Counted from the stretch's first letter, positions 41,789 through 50,513 are shown. The stretch: 64,000 nt of DNA from Cytophagales bacterium (GCA_004292855.1 RDXN01000033.1:124001-188000), one strand, 5' to 3'. A program made the numbers and translations. The notes: generated by a model from the letters alone, not told the origin.

Positions 41789-44788
41789 TTAGAAACCAAT
41801 ACCCAAACCAACGGTGAACGTACGCAGGGCCGGATACTGCGCCCCCGTTAGCTGACCACCCGTAATTTCGGGGTCGAAGCCCTGAAACTGCGTAAACGTC
41901 AGGAAGTTCTGTCCCTGGAAAAACACCCGTAGCGACGACAGTTTGGCCGCACGCAACGTAGTGGCAGGCAGGCTGTATGAAACCGTCAGGTTGCGCAACC
42001 GCAGGAAATCGCCTTTTTCGAGGAAGTGCGTGATCGAGGTGTTGAACGGCAGGTTCGGGTTTGGAATGTCCGTAACGTCGCCCGCTTTTTGCCACTCACG
42101 CAGCAGTGCCCGCGACACATTATCGGTGTAATAGTCAGGGATTTCTACGTTCGTGCGGTCGTTGTTGAAGATGTAATTGCCGAACGCGTACGTAAACAGG
42201 GCCGACACTTCCAGACCACGGAACCGTAGCGAGTTGGTGATACCACCAAAGAAAGGAGCCTCGCGTGGCCCGAAAATCTGGGCATCGTTGGGGCTGTACA
42301 CCGTCGTGATTTCGCCCGATGGCTTGCGGAATTGCTGGGCACCCGTCTGTGGGTCAACCCCCGCCGACTCCACCAGCCAGTTGCTGTTGATGGGGTAGCC
42401 GATACGGTTGATCACCAGGCCCGAAATATTGCCCGTTTCGGGTGTGGTGGGCGTCAGTTGCAGAATCTTGTTCCGGTTTACGGTAAAGTTCAGGTTGGTC
42501 TCCCAGGTGAAGTTGGCCGTTTGCACGTTGATCGTGTTCAGGCCAATTTCGATACCCCGGTTTTGCAACTCACCGATGTTCCGGTTGATCGAGTTGAAGC
42601 CCGTTGTGCGCGACAACTGATCGTTCAGGAACAGGTTCTTGGTGATTGAGTTGTAAAACTCGACGCCACCTGTTACGCGCTTGTTGAACAAGCCAAACTC
42701 CACACCCAGGTTAACCGTATTTTTCTGCTCCCAACGCAGTTCGGGGTTTTCCAACTGCGTCAGGATAACCGTTGAGTTGCCGTCGTACGACGAAATAGTT
42801 TGGTTGGTACGACCACCACGCGCCTGGAAAATAGCGAGTGAGGCAAAGCTGCCAATGCCTTCCTGATTACCCACCGAGCCGTAGCTGGCTTTCAGGCGCA
42901 GGTTGCTCAGGGCACCCCCTTGCAAACCACTCATAAACGGCTCGTCGCTCAACACCCAGCTAGCTCCGATTGAACCGAAGTTAGCAAACCGGTAGTTCTC
43001 ACCAAATCGTGACGACCCATCGCGCCGTGCGTTCAGGTTCACGAAGTAGCGATTTTTGTAGCCGTAGGTCGCCGTAGCAAAATACGACAACAAGGCGTTT
43101 TCGATCCCGTTACCACGCGTATCGGGAATCTGCGTGGCACTGTTCTGCGTTACGCCCGCTTCATTTTGCAGGATGCCACTCAAGCCGTAGCCGGTCCAGC
43201 CAAACGAACCGAGTTTAAAACGCACCATCTCGTTATACACACCCAGCCGCACCGTGTGGTCGCCTACGGTTTTGTTGTAGTTCAGCGAGGTTGTACCCGT
43301 AAAGCGGGTGCTACGCTCAAAATCGCGGAACAGTCGGCCCGCCCGGCCTTTCACTGCCGAGGCCGTACCCGCTTGTCCGAAGCGGCTGTTGTATGTTGTT
43401 TCTTCCTGATTGCTGTAGTCAACACCCCAGTTGGTGCGAACCGTAAGACCCTTCAAAAAGGGCAGATCATATTCCAGAAATGCCGATGAGATGATTTTCA
43501 GCTCATTCGCATTTCGCGCCGTTTCGTTTAGCTCACGCACCGGGTTGGGTTGTCCCGACCGCAGTTGCGTGTAGGTGCCATCGTCGTTGTAGGGTTTCTC
43601 ATACGGGTTGGCCCAGCGAATAGCGTTCAGGGGCGACGCGATGCCTGCGTTGTCTTCCGTTTGCCAGTTCTGCTTTGAGTAGCCTACGGTCGAGTTCAGG
43701 CCGAACCGGAACGGGCTTGATGTCGATGAGATGTTTACCCGGCCCGTGTAGCGGTTCAGGTCGGTGCCTTTCACGGTGCCACTCTGCGAAAACATGTTGC
43801 CTGATACGTAGAAAATAATGCTTTCGTTACCGCCCGACGCGCTCAGTTGGTGCTGCTGCGTGCGTCCCATTCGGAAAATCTCTTTTTGCCAGTCGGTATC
43901 AACGGCCCGCAGAGCCGTAATTTCGGCTTGGGTGTAGCCTTCGAGGTCGGTGCCGCCCCGGCGTAATTCGTAGTCGATTTTTTCCTGAGAGTTCATCAAC
44001 TCCAGCTTGCTCTTCGGAAAGTACGATTGACCATACTGACCGTCGTAGTTGAACTTGGTTTTACCCGCCCGGCCCTGCTTGGTTTTAATTACTACCACGC
44101 CGTTGGCCCCCCGCGACCCGTAGATGGCCGTTGCTTCGGCATCTTTCAACACGGTCAGGGTTTCGATATCCTGCGGGTTGATGGTCTGGAACGGGCTTGA
44201 GTTGGTCGACGTACCACTGGCATCAATCTGAATACCGTCGATGATATACAGGGGGGTGTTGCTGCCGTTTACCGACCCCGAACCCCGCACCCGAATGGTA
44301 GCCGCTGCGCCCGGTTGCCCGCTACCTGCAATAACCTGCACACCCGGTGCCTGCCCTTGCAGGAGTTGGTCGAACGAGGCAATGGGTTGGTCTTTGATTT
44401 TGGCAGGCGAGATAGTCGCTGCCGAACCCGCAAACTCGCGCCGGTTGCCCTGTCCGTAACCCGTTACAACCACTTCGCTCAGTTGCGACGCATCGGATTT
44501 GAGGCCTACATTAATGGTCGATTGATTTCCGACGGCGATCTCCTGCCGAACCATGCCCACAAAACTATAAACCAGTGTGGAGTTGCTTCCAACATTGATG
44601 GTATAGTTTCCTTGTGCATCGGATTGCGTGCCCCGGCTGCTGCCTTTAATGGTAACAGAAACGCCGGGCAGAATCGCTCCATCGTCGGTCGATGTGATTC
44701 GACCACTTACTTTTCGCTCTTGGGCAAAACTACTCGTACTGAATACGATGCAGCCCAGGAGAAGCAAAATTTGTAGCAAATGCTTCAT
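41789..44788 (-). CDS. SusC/RagA TonB-linked outer-membrane transporter
   Basis: 999 residues from the Met at 44788 (MKHLLQILLLLGCIVFSTSS, then FAQ). A CarboxypepD_reg-like domain (about 25-100, VSGRITSTDDGAILPGVSVT) is followed by a short spacer with VVVTGYGQG. The plug contains TIRVRGSGSVNGSNTPLYII and KDAEATAIYGSRGANGVV, and a 22-strand barrel ends LRTFTVGLGIGF. No N-terminal FecR-interacting (STN) domain is seen, so control by an adjacent anti-sigma factor is not expected. It pairs with the SusD gene downstream. The upstream 278 bp to the next gene is AT-rich and without ORFs; near-consensus TATTTTG sits about 35 bp upstream of the ATG. Confidence 0.95.
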   Translation of the reverse strand: MKHLLQILLLLGCIVFSTSSFAQERKVSGRITSTDDGAILPGVSVTIKGSSRGTQSDAQGNYTINVGSNSTLVYSFVGMVRQEIAVGNQSTINVGLKSDASQLSEVVVTGYGQGNRREFAGSAATISPAKIKDQPIASFDQLLQGQAPGVQVIAGSGQPGAAATIRVRGSGSVNGSNTPLYIIDGIQIDASGTSTNSSPFQTINPQDIETLTVLKDAEATAIYGSRGANGVVVIKTKQGRAGKTKFNYDGQYGQSYFPKSKLELMNSQEKIDYELRRGGTDLEGYTQAEITALRAVDTDWQKEIFRMGRTQQHQLSASGGNESIIFYVSGNMFSQSGTVKGTDLNRYTGRVNISSTSSPFRFGLNSTVGYSKQNWQTEDNAGIASPLNAIRWANPYEKPYNDDGTYTQLRSGQPNPVRELNETARNANELKIISSAFLEYDLPFLKGLTVRTNWGVDYSNQEETTYNSRFGQAGTASAVKGRAGRLFRDFERSTRFTGTTSLNYNKTVGDHTVRLGVYNEMVRFKLGSFGWTGYGLSGILQNEAGVTQNSATQIPDTRGNGIENALLSYFATATYGYKNRYFVNLNARRDGSSRFGENYRFANFGSIGASWVLSDEPFMSGLQGGALSNLRLKASYGSVGNQEGIGSFASLAIFQARGGRTNQTISSYDGNSTVILTQLENPELRWEQKNTVNLGVEFGLFNKRVTGGVEFYNSITKNLFLNDQLSRTTGFNSINRNIGELQNRGIEIGLNTINVQTANFTWETNLNFTVNRNKILQLTPTTPETGNISGLVINRIGYPINSNWLVESAGVDPQTGAQQFRKPSGEITTVYSPNDAQIFGPREAPFFGGITNSLRFRGLEVSALFTYAFGNYIFNNDRTNVEIPDYYTDNVSRALLREWQKAGDVTDIPNPNLPFNTSITHFLEKGDFLRLRNLTVSYSLPATTLRAAKLSSLRVFFQGQNFLTFTQFQGFDPEITGGQLTGAQYPALRTFTVGLGIGF

Positions 44789-45066
44789 GAATTGTTGAAT
44801 TTTGTATGGTAAAACTTTAGCAAAATAAAATGGAAGTTTGGAGCAAAACAACTTTGTCTTAACGAATTGTTAACCTTGATACACAAAACTTTATCTTGAT
44901 AGCTTAAATATGAATTAAAAAAAGAGTATCTGTAAATACCTGTTGCCTTTAAAAAGCCCCTAGAAAAAATACTTATAGTCGATTAGTCATTGTTTAATGG
45001 TTGCCCAGTTAACGCTAGACAAAGACGGATAGTCAAGAAGATTAATTTAAATAGTAAGTCTGTAGA

Positions 45067-45963
45067 TCAACGCGTTATGAATGAAAATAGCTTCCCTTTT
45101 TTCTCAGCACCTTCGCTCGCAATATACAGTGTACCGTCGGGTGTGAAGCAGATGCCCTCAGGTTGGGGGAGCAGTTTAGAATCGAGACCCACCGACGAGA
45201 GCAGTTTACCGTTTCGATTCATCACCACAAGCCGGTGCCCGTTCGAGGCCAGCACGTAGTAATCGCCCGTTTTGGGGTGTACGGCAATGCCCGACGGTTT
45301 TACTTCCTCGGTGGGTTTGTCGCCTGCTATCTCGGCCAACGCTTCTTGTTTGAGTATCGGCCCTTGCCAGAGTGTGGCCCGTTTCAGGTCGTAAAAATAG
45401 ATCACCTTGTTGGCGGGATTCCTGGCGGGATCTTTTGTGGCTAGCAACAGGGCGTTTAGTTGAGGATCGTAGCCGAGGCCTTCAACATCGTTCTTGCCCG
45501 GAAGCTCAATCTTGGTGTGTCGAATATCGACGCCGTTACCTAGAATTTTGATGCCATCGGTCGGCTCAAAATGGTACAGTTCGCCATCGGAGCGGAGCAT
45601 GTAGAGTGCGCCATCTACATACTCAACGCCTTCGTAATCGCCTTTGCGGCCAAACACGTGCTCGTCGACAACCGATCTGCTTTTGAGGTCGTAAATAAAC
45701 ACCACGGCCAGTTCGTCCTGGATCATCGCCAGTTTACCGGGTTTGTAATAACTCAGGCCCGACACCTCGCGCAGATCTTTGGGCAGGCTGTATGTCTCGG
45801 TCGGTTTGCCCAGATCGTAGGGGATGGGGGCGTTGGGGAGCGCGACCTTTTCGGTCGCATCTGACTTGGTTTTGGTTGGTCCACAGGCCAACACGAGACA
45901 GATTATGGACCCGATTAAGGCCAATCGGCAAATTTGCGGGCGGTTTAGCATGGACATACGCAT
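45067..45963 (-). CDS. SdiA-regulated-domain lipoprotein
   Basis: 298 residues. Lipobox at LVLACG (Cys27); the start may be Met1, Met3 or Met5. The mature part is a beta-propeller-like SdiA-regulated domain: TYSLPKDLREVSGLSYYKPG, YEGVEYVDGALYMLRSDGEL, KNDVEGLGYDPQLNALLLAT, VKPSGIAVHPKTGDYYVLAS and LPQPEGICFTPDGTLYIASE, followed by a short end. Homologues include E. coli YjiK. Function is unknown; the name comes from SdiA regulation of one relative. It is divergent from the beta-lactamase-like gene with only 38 bp between starts. Confidence 0.85.
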   Translation of the reverse strand: MRMSMLNRPQICRLALIGSIICLVLACGPTKTKSDATEKVALPNAPIPYDLGKPTETYSLPKDLREVSGLSYYKPGKLAMIQDELAVVFIYDLKSRSVVDEHVFGRKGDYEGVEYVDGALYMLRSDGELYHFEPTDGIKILGNGVDIRHTKIELPGKNDVEGLGYDPQLNALLLATKDPARNPANKVIYFYDLKRATLWQGPILKQEALAEIAGDKPTEEVKPSGIAVHPKTGDYYVLASNGHRLVVMNRNGKLLSSVGLDSKLLPQPEGICFTPDGTLYIASEGAEKKGKLFSFITR

Positions 45964-46001
45964 ACAATGGGATTATCTTGCGGAGCAAGTAACGCAAAAC
46001 A

Positions 46002-46919
46002 ATGAAAAAAGCCACCCTTCTCCTGCTAATCTTCCTGTTCGCATACCGAACGGCCCCCGCCCAGCGCACCGCCCGCCCCGACAAAACCCTCGAACGCGAC
46101 CTCCGTGCCCTGCTCACGGGCTTCCGGGGCGATGTGGGTGTGTATGTGCGCAACCTCCGCACGGGTGCTACCGCAACCATCAACGCCGACACGACTTTCC
46201 CCACGGCCAGCACCGTTAAGATTCCGATTCAGTGCGGCTTGTTCGATAAGATCAACAAAGGCGAGTGGAAATATGGACAGGAGATCGTTTACAGAGATTC
46301 ACTGTATTACGACGACGGCCTGATCGGACAATTGAAAGACAGTGCCAAAATCCCCCTGTCCGAAGTGGTCATGCTCATGGAAACCACCTCCGACAATACG
46401 GCCAGTCTCTGGTGTCAGGCGATGGCCGGGGGCGGGGCTTCGATCAATGCGTGGCTCGACGCCAACGGGTTCGCAAAAACCCGCGTAAACTCGCGCACAC
46501 CGGGTCGGCGGGAGTTTCAGAAACAACATGGCTGGGGCCAAACCACCCCCCGCGAATTAGCCGAACTGCTCGTGTACATCCGCGAAGGCAAGGCCGTATC
46601 GCCCGATGCCAGCGACCGCATGTACCGCAACCTCTGCCGCCAATATTGGGACAACGATGGCCTCTCGCAACTGCCGCCTGAGGTGAAGGTGGGTACCAAA
46701 AATGGGGCCGTAAACCGCTCCCGCTCCGAGGTCGTTCTGGTGCATGCCCCGCATGGCGAGTACGTATATTGCCTGATGACCAAAAATCAGGCCGACGAAA
46801 GTTGGGAGCGCAACAACGAAGGCTTTGAACTGCTGCGCCGGGTGGGGGCATTGCTCTGGAAGCATTTCGAGCCAAAGTCGACGTGGAAACCGGTGGCGGG
46901 TTATGAAAAATGGTGGTAA
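46002..46919 (+). CDS. Class A beta-lactamase-like serine hydrolase, no Glu166 equivalent seen
   Basis: 305 residues with a signal peptide (MKKATLLLLIFLFAYRTAPA). Motifs: S70-T-V-K73, S130-D-N132 and K233-N-G235, so the acyl-enzyme serine, the SDN loop and a KTG-like box (with Asn for Thr) are present. The omega-loop region reads RVNSRTPGRREFQKQHGWG and has no E-x-x-x-N, so the deacylating Glu of true class A enzymes appears missing or displaced (Glu171 is the nearest). It may be a periplasmic DD-peptidase or esterase, or a weak lactamase. The gene stands alone; its stop abuts that of the outer-membrane protein. Confidence 0.82.
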   Translation: MKKATLLLLIFLFAYRTAPAQRTARPDKTLERDLRALLTGFRGDVGVYVRNLRTGATATINADTTFPTASTVKIPIQCGLFDKINKGEWKYGQEIVYRDSLYYDDGLIGQLKDSAKIPLSEVVMLMETTSDNTASLWCQAMAGGGASINAWLDANGFAKTRVNSRTPGRREFQKQHGWGQTTPRELAELLVYIREGKAVSPDASDRMYRNLCRQYWDNDGLSQLPPEVKVGTKNGAVNRSRSEVVLVHAPHGEYVYCLMTKNQADESWERNNEGFELLRRVGALLWKHFEPKSTWKPVAGYEKWW

Positions 46920-47618
46920 TCATCGCTTTCTTTTTCTCCAGGCACTGTAATCTTCGTAAAAACGATCCAGAAAAATTACGGGATTAACCGAATAGTAGAA
47001 CCCATTGTAGGTGCTGGGATAACTCGGAATCCGTTCCTGTACAGTAAGTCGGTATCCCGTCATCGCGTTTATGCCAAGCCAACGGGTGGCCCTGAACCGA
47101 CCAATGGTTGGAAACTTGACCGAAAACGAGGTCGCAATGCCGAGGGGCACCGCCCACGTACGGCGAATGTCGGGCGCACCGTCGTTATTACGCATCAGGT
47201 CGTAACGAGCTGTGCCGAAGCCCGCTTCAAGGAGCGTACTCCACTCCCAATGTTTGCGCCGAAAGAAAAATGGCTCTACATAAAGGGTGCCGTAAACAAG
47301 TCGGCGGTTTTGCAATTGATACTCGCCCCACTGACCGCCCGCCCGTTGGTTGGTGAAGTAGAAACCAGCACCGATTTTTATGTTCGATGGAAATAAAAAC
47401 CCCGCTCGGCCACCCCAGATGTTAGTCCGGGCACGTTCGCCAGTGACTGGGTTTTTGAAGAAAAAGAACCGCTGATCGGTTTCGGGAATGAACTTGGGCT
47501 TATCGGGGTGTTCGTTTTGGCCGGGTAGTAACGTATCGGTTTTGGCTGGTGGCGGGTCTTGTCCTCGCCCACATAACGCGAAACTGATTACGAATATAAA
47601 AAGAAAGAAAGCCCGCAT
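46920..47618 (-). CDS. Predicted outer-membrane beta-barrel protein
   Basis: 232 residues from the ATG at 47618 (MRAFFLFIFVISFALCGRGQ), preferred over a TTG six codons upstream because it begins the signal peptide. After a Pro-rich linker come alternating amphipathic strands: IWGGRAGFLFPSNIKIGAGF, RLVYGTLYVEPFFFRRKHW, STLLEAGFGTARYDL and AVPLGIATSFSVKFPTIG, with aromatic girdle residues. It ends NPVIFLDRFYEDYSAWRKRK, unusually basic for a barrel C-terminus. Family not recognised. The start codon is inside a perfect 10-bp inverted repeat. Confidence 0.65.
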   Translation of the reverse strand: MRAFFLFIFVISFALCGRGQDPPPAKTDTLLPGQNEHPDKPKFIPETDQRFFFFKNPVTGERARTNIWGGRAGFLFPSNIKIGAGFYFTNQRAGGQWGEYQLQNRRLVYGTLYVEPFFFRRKHWEWSTLLEAGFGTARYDLMRNNDGAPDIRRTWAVPLGIATSFSVKFPTIGRFRATRWLGINAMTGYRLTVQERIPSYPSTYNGFYYSVNPVIFLDRFYEDYSAWRKRKR

Positions 47619-47642
47619 AGCGTTGTTGAGTGACAACGCTAT
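47617..47642 (-). promoter_or_regulatory. Hairpin or operator covering the start of the OMP gene
   Basis: atagcgttgt (47617-47626) and acaacgctat (47633-47642) are exact inverted repeats with a 6-base loop. The stem includes most of the ATG at 47616-47618. As RNA it would hide the start codon; as DNA it resembles a dimeric repressor site. Confidence 0.6.
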
Positions 47643-47677
47643 AACTTAGGGCGTACAATTAGGTTTAGACGGAACCA

Positions 47678-47723
47678 CAGAAACAGCGTAATATTGAAAC
47701 TTGAAACAGCATAGCATTGAAAC
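47678..47723. repeat. gaaacagc interspersed repeat, short copy
   Basis: Contains cagaaacagcgtaatattga and ttgaaacagcatagcattga in tandem, matching the right half of the 32194-32371 element. The second unit supplies the TTG used as start by the next gene. Confidence 0.75.
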
Positions 47724-48388
47724 CAGAAACCATAATCGCTCCACCCCCCTGGACGCTGCACGGCGATGGCGTCGTGATTGTGGCCCACTTCCCCGAGTCA
47801 TTCGTGCGCGAACACGGTTTCCTGAGTGATTTTCAACGCGATGGTTACCGGGGATATCTGGGAACGGTAATGCTGGTCGATTACCACACGTCGGGTGTGG
47901 GGCCGTATCGCGAGCTGTTGTTTATACCGGGCCTGTTTTCGCTGAGTGGGCAAACCGCATTTTCAATCTCCAAAATTTATGTGTCGAGCTACGACAGCGT
48001 TTGGAACGGTATTCAAAACTGGGGAATCCCGAAAGAGCTAGCCGAATTCAACCTCACCACCCGGCCCAACGGCACGCGGGTGTTCGAGGTGAGCCGCGAC
48101 GGGCAGTTGTTTTTCTCGGCGCACGTAAAGCCCTGGAGTTTTCGGTTTCCGATAACGACCAACCTACTGCCCGGTTTTCAGGTGATACAACAACGCCAAA
48201 CTGACCTGCTCCTGACCCAACCCGAAGCTACCGGCAAAGGCCGCTTGGCCACCTTGCGCAATGTTACTGTCGATGCTGCCTATTTCCCTGATATCACGAA
48301 AGGTACTGTGTTGAGTACCATTGCCGTAGAGGATTTCACGATGACGTTTCCCGTGCCGGTCGGGCTGAAGCCCTCCCCAAAGTTATAA
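47717..48388 (+). CDS. Acetoacetate decarboxylase family protein
   Basis: 223 residues. The only sensible start is a TTG at 47717, inside a repeat; it gives MKPETIIAPPPWTLHGDG, the usual APPPW-type opening of the family. The Schiff-base Lys region NWGIPKELAEFN (Lys106) matches the catalytic G-x-PK of acetoacetate decarboxylase. Relatives of this type include decarboxylases, aldolase-dehydratases and enzymes of unknown chemistry, so the substrate is open. The gene is flanked by two different repeats, one at each end. Confidence 0.82.
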   Translation: MKPETIIAPPPWTLHGDGVVIVAHFPESFVREHGFLSDFQRDGYRGYLGTVMLVDYHTSGVGPYRELLFIPGLFSLSGQTAFSISKIYVSSYDSVWNGIQNWGIPKELAEFNLTTRPNGTRVFEVSRDGQLFFSAHVKPWSFRFPITTNLLPGFQVIQQRQTDLLLTQPEATGKGRLATLRNVTVDAAYFPDITKGTVLSTIAVEDFTMTFPVPVGLKPSPKL

Positions 48389-48510
48389 CACAGAGATACG
48401 CAGAGAAGCACAGAGGTACACAGAGGTTTTTCAGTGAAAAAACCTTGTGGTTTCTCTCTTATTTTTCTTTGTGAAACTCCGTGGTTCTCTGCGTATCTCT
48501 GTGCTATAAC
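48382..48510. repeat. cacagaga inverted repeat
   Basis: Left arm gttataacacagagatacgc and onward (48382-48431) and right arm to 48510 (... tctctgtgctataac) are complementary over about 40 bases with a few mismatches. The left arm contains the TAA of the ADC-family gene (48386-48388). cacagaggt-type repeats are scattered in several phyla. Confidence 0.85.
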
Positions 48511-48513
48511 CCC

Positions 48514-48532
48514 AAAGGAGCTTTAGCTCCTT
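48514..48532 (-). terminator. Hairpin at the end of the phosphoribosyltransferase gene
   Basis: aaggagc / gctcctt around ttta, reaching into the stop codon at 48532. It lacks a long T-run, so its efficiency is uncertain. Confidence 0.4.
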
Positions 48533-49035
48533 CATCTCAAATAAACCCCTTCCCGCTCCGGGTCACTCAGAATCACCTCAACATGTTCGGTGAGGGTGGT
48601 AGAGAGTTCGTATCCCTTATAATCGGCGGCAACGGGATAGCGAGGGTAGTTGCGATCAACGAGCACGGCCACCTGCAATTTTCGCACCAATACCTTCAGG
48701 AACGGCTGTAGGCAAAAAGCGAGTGTGCGGCCTGTGTACAGCACATCGTCCAGAACGACGACAACTTTATCCGTCAAATCTAAACCAGAATCATCTATTT
48801 GTATGGCAGATTGAATAGATATAGATTTGTCTAAGCTGATTTTCAGTAACTTAACTGAAAATGGCGCAATCTGCCTCAGTTCTGCGTAAAGCCGTTTTGC
48901 AAACACGTACCCCTCCCCGTCGATGCCTGCCAACACCACGGCTTGTTCGTCGAAATTGTTCTCGTAAATCTGAAATGCCATGCGCCGAATTTTCTGGCGG
49001 ATTACTTCGGCGGTCAAAATAGGTTGCGACGACAT
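48532..49035 (-). CDS. PyrR-like phosphoribosyltransferase
   Basis: 167 residues from the Met at 49035 (MSSQPILTAEVIRQKIRRMA). The PRPP-binding loop VVVVLDDVLYTGRTL (about residue 95) and upstream VVLAGIDGEGYVFAKRL are as in PyrR-type uracil PRTases, followed by VRKLQVAVLVDRNYPRYPVA. PyrR controls pyrimidine genes in Firmicutes, but Bacteroidota homologues of this length often act as general PRTases. No pyr genes are nearby, so the role is open. It is divergent from the DUF4783-like gene. Confidence 0.88.
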   Translation of the reverse strand: MSSQPILTAEVIRQKIRRMAFQIYENNFDEQAVVLAGIDGEGYVFAKRLYAELRQIAPFSVKLLKISLDKSISIQSAIQIDDSGLDLTDKVVVVLDDVLYTGRTLAFCLQPFLKVLVRKLQVAVLVDRNYPRYPVAADYKGYELSTTLTEHVEVILSDPEREGVYLR

Positions 49036-49144
49036 GCGGGTTGGCTCAATGGAAAATGCAAAAGTCGCTACTTTTCTGAAAGGGTCGTAACAGGTTTGGC
49101 ACAATTTTCGCCAAGTGCAGGGAAGTACACTTGATTATACCCGT

Positions 49145-49603
49145 ATGAAAATTACTCACGTTCTTCTCACGAGCCTGTGCTGGTGCTTGAACTGCCTTGT
49201 TGCTAATCCAACGGTAGCATCGCCCAGTACATGGCCCTCGGTTTCGACACGAACAACGCCTGCCAACATCCAAATGAACGAGGTAATCCGTTCATCGTTT
49301 CGGTCGGGTAGTGCGCAAACGCTCGCGGCCCATTTCGACAGACAACTCGAATTGCTAATCGACACCGAAGCTGTCGACTTTCCCGAAGTGCGTGCAAAGC
49401 ATGCCGAGCTTATTTTGAACACCTTCTTCAAAAAGCATCCACCCCAGGGATTCCAGTATGTGTATCAGGGCGGGTCGGAGCGGTTACGGTACATAACGGG
49501 TTTGTATCAGACGGGTGGCAAGCGGTTTTCGGTGTATCTGCTCATGCGGCAGGATGCCCGCCACCGATTTGTAATCAACACCCTGCATCTGCGTCGGAGT
49601 TAA
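49145..49603 (+). CDS. Small exported protein, DUF4783-like
   Basis: 152 residues from the ATG at 49145. Signal peptide MKITHVLLTSLCWCLNCLVA. The mature domain of about 110 residues (MNEVIRSSFRSGSAQTLAAH, then FDRQLELLIDTE ... AELILNTFFKKHPPQGFQYV) looks like the NTF2-like DUF4783 family common in Bacteroidota: a helical start, then a sheet ending RFSVYLLMRQDARHRFVINT. Function unknown; probably a small periplasmic binding domain. Confidence 0.8.
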   Translation: MKITHVLLTSLCWCLNCLVANPTVASPSTWPSVSTRTTPANIQMNEVIRSSFRSGSAQTLAAHFDRQLELLIDTEAVDFPEVRAKHAELILNTFFKKHPPQGFQYVYQGGSERLRYITGLYQTGGKRFSVYLLMRQDARHRFVINTLHLRRS

Positions 49604-49628
49604 CGCGTGATTGATCCGTTTAAGCCGT

Positions 49629-49636
49629 TATCTTTG
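49629..49636 (+). promoter_or_regulatory. -7 element TATCTTTG for the 49657 gene
   Basis: Perfect TAnnTTTG 20 bp upstream of the ATG at 49657. TTG at 49611-49613 is only 15 bases further upstream, short for a -33 box. Confidence 0.55.
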
Positions 49637-49656
49637 TGCCTTCATTTTTAGGCAAC

Positions 49657-50226
49657 ATGATTGTTAAAACGAAACGATACGCCATCGACCAGAAGACGTA
49701 CATTAACGTGGCCCTGAAACAATGGCTCCGCGACAACTGGAAGTACATTTTTATTCCGATTGCCCTGATTTTTGTCAATGCCATTTTGGGTCTCACGGGC
49801 ATTTACCCGAACATCTGGATTTACGTGACCATTTTCGTGCTCACCATTCTGTATGTGCTGTTCTGGGCCATTCAGATCACGGGCATCTCGCAAATGGAGC
49901 AGAGCAAGCCCTTGTTTGAGAAATACATCTACGAGATCGACAGTCGGCAGATTCTGATGCGGATAAATGCGAAAGAGGGTGGCTTGCTCAAGTGGGAGCA
50001 GATCAAAGCGGTTGAAAAAAGTAAGGACGCGTACATTTTCTTCCTGGACAACGAACCGGCCATGCGCGGGATCAAAGCCAACTGGTTTGCCAAATTCGTA
50101 ACGCGCGGCCTGGCGAAGGCGCAGTTCCTGTATCTTCCCTACACGATCTTCAACAGCGAACACGACCAGAAATTCCTGGAGACGATTCTCCGGCGCAAAG
50201 AACTGATTCTGGAAGCAGGAAAGTAA
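49657..50226 (+). CDS. YcxB-like membrane protein
   Basis: 189 residues from the ATG at 49657 (MIVKTKRYAIDQKTYINVAL). Two TM helices (YIFIPIALIFVNAILGLTGI and WIYVTIFVLTILYVLFWAIQ) are followed by a cytoplasmic PH-like domain: YIYEIDSRQILMRINAKEG, LLKWEQIKAVEKSKDAYIFF, FLYLPYTIFNSEHDQKFLE. This is the arrangement of the YcxB family. Role unknown. It has its own -7 element and a clear terminator, so it is probably monocistronic. Confidence 0.75.
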   Translation: MIVKTKRYAIDQKTYINVALKQWLRDNWKYIFIPIALIFVNAILGLTGIYPNIWIYVTIFVLTILYVLFWAIQITGISQMEQSKPLFEKYIYEIDSRQILMRINAKEGGLLKWEQIKAVEKSKDAYIFFLDNEPAMRGIKANWFAKFVTRGLAKAQFLYLPYTIFNSEHDQKFLETILRRKELILEAGK

Positions 50227-50255
50227 GACAGTCTTTCCTGATGTTCCGATGAGAT

Positions 50256-50289
50256 ATGGAGCTGGATTTCGGTCTAGCTCCATTTTTTA
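50256..50289 (+). terminator. Rho-independent terminator of the YcxB-like gene
   Basis: atggagct (50256-50263) and agctccat (50276-50283) are exact complements around a 12-base loop, followed by TTTTTT. Confidence 0.85.
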
Positions 50290-50291
50290 TT

Positions 50292-50513
50292 TCAAGCCGC
50301 TAATCGTCCGGCGTTATCGGGTGGGGTAGGTAGTTGCACCACTAACCCGTACTGATTGAGCAACAGGGCTAACTGACCTACGTACTTGTCTCGCTGTTCG
50401 GTGAATTGCTCAATGGTGAACTCCTCCACAAATACCCGCTCTAGTGTTTCCAGATCGGCGGGTATCGGCTCATAGGGTTTGAGAAATCCGGTTCGGTCAA
50501 AGTCTAACATCAA
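50292..50513 (-). CDS. Short protein resembling the N-terminus of DUF6932 proteins
   Basis: 73 residues: MMLDFDRTGFLKPYEPIPAD at the start, then LETLERVFVEEF and EQRDKYVGQLALLLNQYG. The opening F-x-x-x-G-x-L-x-P followed by a helix with an R-x-x-x-x-x-x-L pattern is like the first 50 residues of DUF6932 nucleotidyltransferase-fold proteins, after which this one stops. It may be a truncated relic or a real mini-protein. No toxin or antitoxin partner is next to it. It lies about 95 bp downstream of tRNA-Cys. Confidence 0.5.
   Translation of the reverse strand: MMLDFDRTGFLKPYEPIPADLETLERVFVEEFTIEQFTEQRDKYVGQLALLLNQYGLVVQLPTPPDNAGRLAA

Noticed and set aside
40194-44788. Complete polysaccharide utilisation locus
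   Set aside because: Only susC, susD and a mini-plug protein are present; no adjacent glycoside hydrolase, sigma or anti-sigma gene. The GH20 gene is 20 kb away.
46002-46919. Antibiotic resistance beta-lactamase
   Set aside because: The deacylating Glu motif is not seen and there is no mobile or resistance context, so only a fold-level call is made.
50292-50513. Toxin-antitoxin system
   Set aside because: A single short gene without a partner; similarity is only to the start of DUF6932 proteins.
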